Assembly (NCBI GenBank): GCA_016795285.1
Contig: JAEUIC010000001.1
Span: 1-64,000, forward strand
DNA: 64,000 nt
Direction: 5' to 3'
Source of the DNA: Planctomycetota bacterium
GTDB taxonomy: Bacteria > Planctomycetota > B15-G4 > SIAN01
Under the pieces are notes generated by a model. That model did not search any database. It had not been told where the DNA came from and saw nothing but the letters and a program-made list of their open reading frames with translations. The position numbers were made by a program, and so were the translations under genes. This document shows, one piece after another, positions 46,073 through 53,892 of the stretch. Numbering within the stretch: position 1 is the first letter of the stretch; every line of letters starts with the position of its first letter.

Positions 46073-46926
46073 CGCCCGCCCTCACTTTCTATCCACAGCT
46101 CACTCGACCCCCTCTCACCTGCTGCAGTCCGGCCAGACTTGCGCTGATGGACGACATAGAACGCGGGTGGCGCTGAGTCAACTAATGACCACCATAAGTC
46201 GTCATGTACAACAACAGGAGAATCGGCGAGCTGTGGCATTTCGGCACAGCTGCCCTCCTCCGACTCACGAATGACCCAAACTACCGCCTGCCCAATCAGT
46301 CTACGTCGTCGAATCTCCTCTTCGCACGTTCGACATTTACATGCGATGATGCCGATAACCGCCCCATCGTCAAACCCAGGGCGATCCGCAACCGCACGCA
46401 GTAGCTCTTCCCGGGATCGAGGCCTCGAGCTGTCAGCGAAAAATGCGCCCAAGCTCGCAACTACCGCAATCACGAGAACAACCACATTTGCCGATCGCAG
46501 GCGGGGAATTCGGCGAATAAAACACATCGCAATGGAAAGGAGAACCAGCGCGGTGTCAATTGCAAGCATACTATTTACACTAACGTCAAGAACACCACCG
46601 AAGCAGCCGCAGTCAGCCTCGCTTGACACTAGCTTTGCGATCACTTGAACTGTTAGAAATGAGAGTGCGCTCGCCAACACGGAAATCAATGTCAAAGTGT
46701 GGGCCGGCTTCACGCACAGGAGAAGCGCCATGCTCAATTCTATGATTCCCAGCACGGGTCCTGTAGCGATTCTCGTAATACTCGCGCTGGAACTAGGCAG
46801 ATCGAGCGCGGTGCCGGCTGAAGCGAGCTTTCCAGTGCTTGACACGCAGAACACAATAACTAGCGGGATCCGGACAGCCATCTCCAGAACTACCCGTGCA
46901 GCGCGCGAATGTGTCATTGTCTTCAT
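46069..46926 (-). CDS. MauE/DoxX-like redox membrane protein with thioredoxin-like C-terminus
   Basis: 285 residues. Five hydrophobic segments (about 18-36, 52-72, 78-98, 120-138, 146-165) follow the MauE/DoxX pattern, with STGKL after the first and CGCFG (Cys106, Cys108) after the third, the hallmark of this redox family. The C-terminal part starts IIACKCRTC (Cys196, 198, 201) and later has APPAFYVV, where a cis-proline loop would sit, so it may be a fused thioredoxin-like domain. Relatives pass electrons across the membrane for disulfide formation. That suits an operon that encodes a 12-cysteine secreted peptide. The stop overlaps the next gene's start. Confidence 0.72.
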   Translation of the reverse strand: MKTMTHSRAARVVLEMAVRIPLVIVFCVSSTGKLASAGTALDLPSSSASITRIATGPVLGIIELSMALLLCVKPAHTLTLISVLASALSFLTVQVIAKLVSSEADCGCFGGVLDVSVNSMLAIDTALVLLSIAMCFIRRIPRLRSANVVVLVIAVVASLGAFFADSSRPRSREELLRAVADRPGFDDGAVIGIIACKCRTCEEEIRRRRLIGQAVVWVIRESEEGSCAEMPQLADSPVVVHDDLWWSLVDSAPPAFYVVHQRKSGRTAAGERGSSELWIESEGGR

Positions 46927-46980
46927 GCGAACCGCTGCTGTGAGAGAGGCTCCGCCGCGTGGTTGATGTCTATGTCAATG

Positions 46981-49323
46981 CTACTTGTCATGCACTGACG
47001 GAACACGCAGAGATGCATCTCCCAGAATCCGTAGTATTGCTGTTGCGTCCTCTGAGCCAGTAATTCGAAAGGTCAGCGTAGCGTCAAGGACATCACCCGA
47101 TGAATGTTCGAACACGACTTCATACGCATCGCACGCTCGCGTACCGAATCGCCGCGTCTCTAGGTGCCGCACATCCTTGATCAACTTGGCATCAAACTCG
47201 CACTGCGCAACGGCGTATCCAATGGGCCGAATCACCTGGACCCTCTCGCGGTACTCTCGTTTTTCACCAACGCGCGACGACGTCATTGATCGATTGGAGC
47301 TAGACATTGTTCCGTAGTTGAACTGCTCCGGAATCACCAGCACACGTAACGGCTCCGCGGTTCCCGACACTTCTATTCTTACTATTGTAAACAGCTCTCG
47401 CCCGGCGTCGTCGACCCATCGTAGGCGCAGTTGCTGCGAACCGGCAGAGAGCTGAGCGGTCCGAAGGCCGATCTTGAGTTCCCCTTCGGCACCAGCTGCC
47501 AGTTCATTCGCGCCGCCTGTCAGTCGAGCGTATTCAAAGCACCCACAGCTTGACTTCGTGCTAGCTAGGCGTAGCGCTGTGCTTACGTCATTTCGAATCC
47601 TAACTAGTCGCTCGCAACGCTCGCCAATTCGCCCCTTGTCAAGAGTTAGCGCAACTGGAATCTCGTCTGCCGTCAGCGCCCATACTTGCGTCTCAGGAGT
47701 CAAAGCACTAACCAATAGCCAGGTTCCGGAAAATTGAGACGCCAATTCGCGCGCCGATTCCTCCGTGGCCCACGCACATCGCTTTCCAGCATCCACTACA
47801 AACGGTAGACAGTTCGCGTCATAGGCAGTTGCGATTACGAAGTGACCGCTATCGGCGCCCGGCTCAAACAGATGCAGTATCGCGACGTTACTTCCATCAA
47901 GCCTGCGCATACACTCCTCGAAGCGAGTCTCCTTATACGCCATTACCGTTAACCCATGCGCCTCGAGTATTCTTCTCAAAGCAAGCAATGTGACTTCTCG
48001 CTCCCTCTTGCTACCAGCGTCGACAGCGATGGAAATCTGCTCGAGCGATTGCCGCCGTTCATAATAACCGAGGACGAAAGCCGCCGTGTTCACGCCACAG
48101 TTCTCAAACTTGTATGAGCCCGGCGGCATCATTATCAGTCCCTCATCCCGCCCGTAGAGTGGTGCCGCGCCTATGGCGCTGGCGAGCATGAACAACCCGA
48201 GGCAGTGAGCGTTCTTCATGAACTTGCCTCGGAGCTTCCGGACAGCAACGAGTGGAATAATCAGGAGCGCGCCACCCACGAGCAACCAAAATGGCGTGTT
48301 TCGGTTCTGTGTTACAGAGTCTACTTGCGCAGCGTGTTGCGAGCGAGCGACTCTTGCTGCACGAATTTCGTCACTGATTTGCGATGATACTGCATCGTCT
48401 GGCCTTGCGACAACTCTCTGAGCGCCGATCACCGCATCTATGACTCTTGTGCCAGCATCGCTGCGAGATTGCCAAGAGTCGGCAACTCTACTGTCAGCAT
48501 GAAACGCTACTTCAGCGACTTCCCAGTGTCGCCGCATAATACACTCACCAGCCTTGTTGAAGCGCTCTCGAGTCGCCCGCTTTGGAAAATACCGACCGCC
48601 TGCGTGAGCTGACAGCTCTTCGATCCTCAATGAAGCCGTTACGCGCGATGCGATTGTCTTCGTGAACTGAAGCAGCGAATTGTCCCTGCTAGAGTCAAAT
48701 ACCCACGTCTCGACGATCGACGCGTCTGGCGATGTTACGACCAGTTGAATCTCGTTCGCGCGGTCGCCCACTATACTTGCACTAACACACTCCGGCGTTA
48801 CCGAGCGTCGTTCCGCCAGGTAATTAACAGTCGTCTGACCAGGCAGGTAATCACCGAAAACAGTCGCTTGAATCACTGAGGATTCATACGCCGCGTCAAT
48901 CTCTACGGTATCAGTCAGAAGTTCCAAGGCGGGAGTTGCCATTGGAACTGCCTTGCCTTCGGCGCCATATGAGAATCGGAGCTTCGTGCAGCTTACGCCA
49001 TCGAACACTAGCTCGTGATGCTCTTCGAAAAACTCCGCAGAACCTCCCTGCCATTTCGTTATCAATGGCCTGAATTCGACCCGGGCACGAGACCGGGACC
49101 CAACTAGCAGCGTGCTGATCGTGCGACTTTGCTCGCCGCGACGCAGTTCCCCCGATTTGCCGTCGCGCCGATGATATGTAGAAGTGACATCTGATGTGAT
49201 TGCTTCGACGGAAGAGACCGTTCTCGCCAGCGACTCCAACGTGTCGCGAAGCCTACCTTCACCCGAGCTAACGCCGCCCGCCGCTTGACAACAAGCCAGC
49301 AGCGGCACCAAGAGACTCAGCAT
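46981..49323 (-). CDS. Membrane protein with C39-peptidase-like and DUF1573-like domains
   Basis: 780 residues. The ATG at 49323 follows GAGGAGG. A signal peptide (LLVPLLACC) leads a LolA-like beta region (about 25-290). Two hydrophobic helices (about 345-365 and 370-392), joined by a basic RKLRGKFMKN turn, form a hairpin, so both flanking domains lie outside the cytoplasm. Residues 400-540 resemble peptidase family C39: FENCGVNTAAFVLGYY (Cys409), DSGHFVIATAYD (His494), VVDAGK (Asp511). The usual oxyanion Gln before the Cys is not seen. SSCGCFEYARL (Cys593, Cys595) and the following strands fit DUF1573. An internal Met at 48219 with a weak GAGG site could be a second start. Confidence 0.72.
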   Translation of the reverse strand: MLSLLVPLLACCQAAGGVSSGEGRLRDTLESLARTVSSVEAITSDVTSTYHRRDGKSGELRRGEQSRTISTLLVGSRSRARVEFRPLITKWQGGSAEFFEEHHELVFDGVSCTKLRFSYGAEGKAVPMATPALELLTDTVEIDAAYESSVIQATVFGDYLPGQTTVNYLAERRSVTPECVSASIVGDRANEIQLVVTSPDASIVETWVFDSSRDNSLLQFTKTIASRVTASLRIEELSAHAGGRYFPKRATRERFNKAGECIMRRHWEVAEVAFHADSRVADSWQSRSDAGTRVIDAVIGAQRVVARPDDAVSSQISDEIRAARVARSQHAAQVDSVTQNRNTPFWLLVGGALLIIPLVAVRKLRGKFMKNAHCLGLFMLASAIGAAPLYGRDEGLIMMPPGSYKFENCGVNTAAFVLGYYERRQSLEQISIAVDAGSKREREVTLLALRRILEAHGLTVMAYKETRFEECMRRLDGSNVAILHLFEPGADSGHFVIATAYDANCLPFVVDAGKRCAWATEESARELASQFSGTWLLVSALTPETQVWALTADEIPVALTLDKGRIGERCERLVRIRNDVSTALRLASTKSSCGCFEYARLTGGANELAAGAEGELKIGLRTAQLSAGSQQLRLRWVDDAGRELFTIVRIEVSGTAEPLRVLVIPEQFNYGTMSSSNRSMTSSRVGEKREYRERVQVIRPIGYAVAQCEFDAKLIKDVRHLETRRFGTRACDAYEVVFEHSSGDVLDATLTFRITGSEDATAILRILGDASLRVPSVHDK

Positions 49324-49458
49324 GAGAAGCCTCCTCGTCCGTGATGATGGCGAGCCTCAAAGATCACGCGGAACGTGTCGAGATCGTTACCAGAGCGTCG
49401 CACACGGGAACTGCTGGTTTGGCGCGAACCCGGAAACGCGGCGACAGCGACCGAGTCG

Positions 49459-49914
49459 CTAGTCGCACCAGTTGCGTCCGCCGTATTCGACCCAGGCCCC
49501 ATCTAGGCACCAGCAGTCATATACACCTTGTTTGTAGCCGACGTCGCAAATCCCCACCCAAGCCTGCGTGCAGTAGCCGTTTGGATTCAAAAGGCACCCG
49601 TCGCCGCCAGGCACACATCTATCGTGATTGCTGGGACCATTCTTGCTTGTGTAGCACTCTTCACCATCAGCACAATAGACGATGTCACCACAATTTGATA
49701 TGCCCTCGGGACCGCCCGAGTCGTCACATGGTAGGCCGCCTTGAACGGCACAACGTCTCGTCGGGAAGGTCTGAAGCCCAACTGACATTGAAAGATCCAT
49801 ATCCGACGCATGCTTGAGCGTCGAAGACATCGTTGCTGTTGCACTGACTGTGGTGTATGAAATCAGCGCCACGATTAGCAAGGGAATCGAAATCTGACTT
49901 AACGAGCGGTTCAT
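49459..49914 (-). CDS. Secreted 12-cysteine peptide or small protein, probable operon product
   Basis: 151 residues. The ATG at 49914 follows TAGGAG. A hydrophobic stretch (residues 8-22) forms a signal peptide ending near TVSATA. The mature region has twelve cysteines from residue 55 on (RRCAVQGGLPC...WCLDGAW...NWC), an even number that suggests six disulfides. It is rich in Gly, Asp and aromatic residues. A Gly-Gly pair at 59-60 comes before the main Cys block and could be a C39-type cleavage site, but it also lies between cysteines, so this is only a suggestion. I recognise no family. It is first in an operon with the C39-like, MauE-like and beta-domain genes. Confidence 0.65.
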   Translation of the reverse strand: MNRSLSQISIPLLIVALISYTTVSATATMSSTLKHASDMDLSMSVGLQTFPTRRCAVQGGLPCDDSGGPEGISNCGDIVYCADGEECYTSKNGPSNHDRCVPGGDGCLLNPNGYCTQAWVGICDVGYKQGVYDCWCLDGAWVEYGGRNWCD

Positions 49915-50322
49915 TCGACGCTCCTATTTGAGAATTTGCAAGGCAGTCCTTGGATCGACCTGACGGAGAACTGAAATGAAGGGTACGCTTGTTATTCCGG
50001 CATTACAAGTGCTTTAAGGAGATTCTATTCCATGAACACAAGTTAAGTGTAGTCAATGACTTACGATGGCGTCCCGGGTGACCTGCCCCTGATCGTCGTA
50101 CCAGATCTCAAGTGGTGGTCTCGGGTGCGACCTCCGGCGAGTGTCAACGGACGTCATCTCTTATGCAGTTACGGGACGCCAGTCGTTACGCACCTCGTGC
50201 GTAGTGGGTCTGGGTCGTTCGCTGGGGTCCGAGCGGGGCCGCTAAGAGCGGCCGCGCTTCCTGTTGGGTCTGCGGGTTCGCCCCGCAGACGCCCCCTCTG
50301 ACCAAGGTCCACAAGTCCCCCC

Positions 50323-50383
50323 GCTGGACAGCTGTCCAGCGACACGAAGTCTCGCGAGTTAAGGCGACACGAAGCTTCGCGAG
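50323..50383. repeat. Palindrome and direct repeats beside the istB remnant
   Basis: GCTGGACAGCTGTCCAGC at 50323-50340 is a perfect 18-base palindrome. It is followed by two 20-base direct copies at 50339-50358 and 50364-50383 (GCGACACGAAG then TCGCGAG), 18 of 20 identical. IS21 elements carry repeated transposase sites at their ends, and this lies 3' of an istB fragment, so it may be the element's end. Confidence 0.5.
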
Positions 50384-50463
50384 GGGTCTGCTCCTGTATG
50401 CCTTGATCTTCCGGCGGTTTAGGCTTCCCCGGACGGGTACGACGTCATGGGACCTGCGTGGGT

Positions 50464-50503
50464 GGGGTGGGGGGAGCCCTTATGATGACCGAAGCCCCAC
50501 CCC
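50464..50503. terminator. Terminator-like hairpin downstream of the istB fragment
   Basis: GGGGTGGGG at 50464-50472 pairs with CCCCACCCC at 50495-50503 around a 22-base loop, 14 bases past the stop of the istB fragment. Confidence 0.5.
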
Positions 50504-50516
50504 GCGCTCGCGCCGC

Positions 50517-50849
50517 TCACGACCTGGTGTTCGCGGCGTGCTCGAGTTCACGCAAGCGATAGCGCCTGCACTTGATGTTCAAGACGTGGCTCTTGTGCAG
50601 CAGGCGGTCGAGGATCGCGGCGGCGAGCACCTCGTCGCCGGCGGGGATCTCAGGCCAATCCTTGATGCCCTTGTTGGTGGTGATCAGGATCGAGCCGCGG
50701 CCGTAGCAGTAGCTCGCCAGGCAGAAGATGAGGCTCGCGTCCGGCTTGCTCATCGGCTCGAAGCCGACCTCGTCGATCACCAGCAGCGCGACGTTGACGT
50801 ACTTGCGACGCCGCAGACGTGCAAGCGCGACCGCGGCGTCCTGACGCAC
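50517..50849 (-). pseudogene. istB: IS21-family istB (helper ATPase), 5'-truncated
   Basis: About 110 residues of the C-terminal half of IstB. It has the Walker B segment VALLVIDEVGFEPM, the sensor region GRGSILITTNKGIKDW and the closing LAAAILDRLLHKSHVLNIKCRRYRLRE. The Walker A half and the istA transposase gene are missing, so it is a remnant. It marks the right border of the AT-rich island, where GC content returns to the host level. Confidence 0.85.
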
Positions 50850-51005
50850 CGCCGCGAGCCACTACGGGGCATTCACCCGCCGTTCCTTGCGACTCGCGGG
50901 GCGGTCACTGGTGGTCTGCCGCCGTACCGCGCGCTTCGCGTCGCTCGATTGCCATGCGATGCTCGTCGTCCCTCGACCCGTTCCGCGAGTGCCAGGGTTC
51001 GATCC

Positions 51006-52100
51006 ATGCCGCCCACACCCGCCGCCGCGCTCGCCGCTGCTTGCAAGGCGTTCGACGCCGCTGCCATCGCTCGCGCGCTGCGCGCCGGCGCCGACCCGAA
51101 CCACTCGCAGCGCGGCTGGACGCCGCTCGCCGCATTGATCCAGGAGACGGCGCACGGGGACGAGCCGGCGATCGAGCCCGCACGGCGACTCGCCGCGATC
51201 GGCGCGCTGCTCGATGGTGGCGCCGCGCTCGAGCTGCGCTCCGGCTTCCCGGCGGTCGAGCCGCTGCTGCTGGCGGCGCTCGGCGGGCAGCACGACGTCG
51301 TCGCGCTGCTGATCGAGCGTGGCGCCCGCGTCGACGACTTCGCCGCGGCAGCGCTCGGCCAGCGAGCGGCGCTCGCGAAGCGGCTGGCGAAGGAACCTGC
51401 GCTGGCGAAAGCGCGTGATCCCGACGGCTTCACGCTGCTCCACTTCGCCTGCGGCTCGCGTATGGGGCGCGACGACGCTCGCCTGGCGCGGGCTCTGGAC
51501 GAGCTCGTGACGCTGCTGCTCCAGGCCGGCGCCGACCCGAATGCGCTCGGCGTCGCGCGCAAGGCCCCGCTCGCGCCGAGCTACTTCGCGATCAACGCGC
51601 GCCGCTTCGAGACCACGCGCCTCCTGCTGCGGAGCTGCGCCGATCCGACCACCGCGCTGGTCACGGCCGTGTGGAACACGAAGGGCGAGTTCGCCCGCTA
51701 CGGCGCACTCTGCGTCGAGCACGGTGCGCGCCTCGCCGATGCGCGCAGCGCCGGGCGACCGCTGTTGAACGACCTGGTGCGCTGGGGGCAGTTCGCGCCG
51801 GCGCGCTGGCTGCTGGAGCAAGGCGCCGATCCGAACCAGCCCGACGCCGACGGCTTCACGGCGCTCCATCAAGCGGCCTCGCGCGGCAACCTCGCGATGT
51901 GGGAGAGCCTGCTCGCCGCTGGCGGCGATCCGCAACGGGCGGCGAAGGACGGAACCACGCCCCACCAGTTCGCGGTGAGGAAGAAACTGGTCGGCGTGGC
52001 GAAGCAGCTGGTTGCGAAGGCGCGAGGCGCGAAGGAGCCGATGGCGGATCCGCCAGTCGCCAAGGCCCGGAACGCGAAGGCGAGGCGGCCGACGAAGTAG
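51006..52100 (+). CDS. Ankyrin-repeat protein
   Basis: 364 residues from ATG 51006, with no signal peptide. It contains about seven ankyrin-type repeats, clearest at AIARALRAGADPNHSQRGWTPLAAL, VVALLIERGARVDDF, DGFTLLHFACG, LVTLLLQAGADPNALG and ADGFTALHQAASRGNLAMWESLLAAGGDP. The C-terminus is Lys/Ala-rich (AKARGAKEPMADPPVAKARNAKARR), a basic tail that may bind nucleic acid or acidic partners. It is a cytosolic protein-binding module; the partner is unknown. It is the first host-type gene right of the island. Confidence 0.82.
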   Translation: MPPTPAAALAAACKAFDAAAIARALRAGADPNHSQRGWTPLAALIQETAHGDEPAIEPARRLAAIGALLDGGAALELRSGFPAVEPLLLAALGGQHDVVALLIERGARVDDFAAAALGQRAALAKRLAKEPALAKARDPDGFTLLHFACGSRMGRDDARLARALDELVTLLLQAGADPNALGVARKAPLAPSYFAINARRFETTRLLLRSCADPTTALVTAVWNTKGEFARYGALCVEHGARLADARSAGRPLLNDLVRWGQFAPARWLLEQGADPNQPDADGFTALHQAASRGNLAMWESLLAAGGDPQRAAKDGTTPHQFAVRKKLVGVAKQLVAKARGAKEPMADPPVAKARNAKARRPTK

Positions 52101-52215
52101 CAGGACTAGAGACCGCGCAACGGCGGTGGCGACGCCGATCGACCACTCCGATCCACCACTTCGGCTGGTCGCTCCGTATCGAACGCCTCGTCCCGTGGAG
52201 CTCCGCTTGCACCGC

Positions 52216-53820
52216 ATGCCCCTCGCTCGCCGCCGCGCGCTCGCGCCGTTCGCCGTCGTCGCCACCGGACTCATCACCGGACTCATCACCGGGGGCACCA
52301 CCGACCTCGCCGCCGCCGCGCCTCGCCCGGCGCGCGCCGAGGAGCTCGGCATCGATCCGATCACGCTGCTGCAGTGGCAGGAGGCGTGCCGGCTGGTCGA
52401 CGCGCACGAGGCGGAGATCTGGCCGGGCTACCGGCTGAGCGAGATCCCGGCGCTGATGAGCCATCCGGGCAAGGCGGAGGTGCTGCTGCGCTTCCCGCGG
52501 CCGCCCCCCTCCTACGTCCGCTTCACCGGCAAGAACCCGCTCGGCGCCGATCCGGCCACCGCCGAGCCGCTCTTCGTGCGCCGCGGCACGACCCTCTACT
52601 CGGTCGTCACCGACACCACCGCCAACATCAACGGCGTGCAGACGCTGGTGGTCACCGATCGCGGCGCGCGCGACTCGATCGACGACGCCTGGAACCTCTG
52701 CACGCAGGTGCACGAGGGGTTCCATGCGTGGGCGTCGCGCGCGATGAAGCTGCCCGCCTACAACGAGCTCGACCTCGCCGACTACCCCGACCTCGAGCCG
52801 GAGCGCGCCGCGCGGCTCGAGCTCGAGGGCGAGGCGCTGCTGGCGGCGCTCGCGGCCGAGTCGCCCGACGAGCGCGAGGAGCAAGCGCTGCGCTTCCTCG
52901 GCCTGCGCGAGCGGCGGCGGGCCGGCCTCGCGCCCGCGATCCTGCGCGCCGAGGACGCCAACGAGATGAACGAGGGGCTCGCCACCTACGTCGAGTGGCG
53001 CGCGCTCGAGCTCTGGCGCGACCACGGCGTCGGCGCCGCGTTGGCGGCCGGGCAGCCCGGCTTCGACGCCGCGCGCGAGTGCAAGGAGGAGGTCGAGCAG
53101 CGCACGACGCAGCTGCGCCACCTCGCGCGCCACACGATGGCGGTGAACGGCGACTCCTTCGGCACCGCGGTGGTGCGCCGGCGCGGCTACTTCTTCGGCG
53201 GCGCGCTCGGCCGGCTGCTCGATCCGCTGGCGCCCGACTGGAAGGGGCGCGTGGTGCAGGGCGTGACGCTCACCGAGCTGCTGCACGACGCGCTCGGCGC
53301 GCCCGCCGCTGACGAGCTGGCGGCCGAGGCCGATGCCGCGGAGGACGAGGCGAACTTCGCCGCGCTGGTCGCTCGCAAGGAGACGCAAGCGGCGCCTGCT
53401 GCGGCGGCCGTCGCGCGCCGCGTCGCGACCGTGCTGGAGGGGGCCGGCACGTTGCTGCGCATCGACCTCTCGGCGCTCACCATGGCGCCACTCCTGCCGA
53501 CGAGCTACACCCCCTTCGGCGTGCTCCGCGTCGCGCCCGGCCAGCGCCTCTTCCACATGGCACCGACCGCCTTCGACCTCGGCACGGCGTCGGTCCACAC
53601 GCTGAGTGGCGACGTCGCCGTGATCGCCGACGACGAACGCAAGGAGCTCCTGATCCGGACGCCGCTCGACAGCGACGCCGTGCTGGCCGCGCTGACCCGC
53701 CCCTCGCAACCGGGCGTCCCGAGCTACGCCGACGCCGCGCTGCGCATCGAGGGCGTCATCCAGGCGACCACCGTCGAAGCCGACGGCTCGATCGTCGTCC
53801 GCATGGCGCCCGCGCGCTGA
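52216..53820 (+). CDS. Secreted HExxH metallopeptidase-like protein
   Basis: 534 residues from ATG 52216; a GTG at 52197 is also possible. A signal peptide (about 1-35) is followed by a domain with QVHEGFHAW (His166, Glu167, His170), the HExxH zinc motif, and NEMNEGLATYVEW, where Glu253 is a good third ligand (a gluzincin-like arrangement). Helices with charged repeats lie between. The last about 100 residues form a beta-rich domain (FGVLRVAPGQRLFHM, FDLGTASVHTLSGDVAVI). No family is recognised beyond this, but the ordered zinc residues support a periplasmic or secreted peptidase. Confidence 0.7.
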   Translation: MPLARRRALAPFAVVATGLITGLITGGTTDLAAAAPRPARAEELGIDPITLLQWQEACRLVDAHEAEIWPGYRLSEIPALMSHPGKAEVLLRFPRPPPSYVRFTGKNPLGADPATAEPLFVRRGTTLYSVVTDTTANINGVQTLVVTDRGARDSIDDAWNLCTQVHEGFHAWASRAMKLPAYNELDLADYPDLEPERAARLELEGEALLAALAAESPDEREEQALRFLGLRERRRAGLAPAILRAEDANEMNEGLATYVEWRALELWRDHGVGAALAAGQPGFDAARECKEEVEQRTTQLRHLARHTMAVNGDSFGTAVVRRRGYFFGGALGRLLDPLAPDWKGRVVQGVTLTELLHDALGAPAADELAAEADAAEDEANFAALVARKETQAAPAAAAVARRVATVLEGAGTLLRIDLSALTMAPLLPTSYTPFGVLRVAPGQRLFHMAPTAFDLGTASVHTLSGDVAVIADDERKELLIRTPLDSDAVLAALTRPSQPGVPSYADAALRIEGVIQATTVEADGSIVVRMAPAR

Positions 53821-53892
53821 CGCGACGCGCAGGCGGCGCAACCCGCCTGGCAGCGTCGCGCCTCCTCGCCATGCGGGCGCGGCGCGGGCCGA

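Larger units (their letters stand above)
49915..50516. other. Hairpin-rich 600-base region at the island's right edge
   Basis: No credible gene. From 49915 to 50040 the DNA is AT-rich and should hold the promoter of the Cys-rich operon. At 50032 an AAGGAG and ATG open a five-codon frame that stops at once, perhaps a broken gene start. From 50187 to 50503 the DNA is full of strong stems: 50187-50203 (TACGCAC/GTGCGTA), 50237-50253 (GGCCGCT/AGCGGCC), 50268-50290 (nine-base stem, five-base loop), the perfect palindrome 50323-50340 and 50464-50503. Confidence 0.6.

Noticed and set aside
50032..50046. Mini-ORF with AAGGAG and ATG (four residues)
   Set aside because: Too short to call as a peptide; noted only as a possible broken gene start.
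41700..50900. CRISPR array or prophage in the island
   Set aside because: No regularly spaced repeats and no phage structural, integrase or lysis genes were found.
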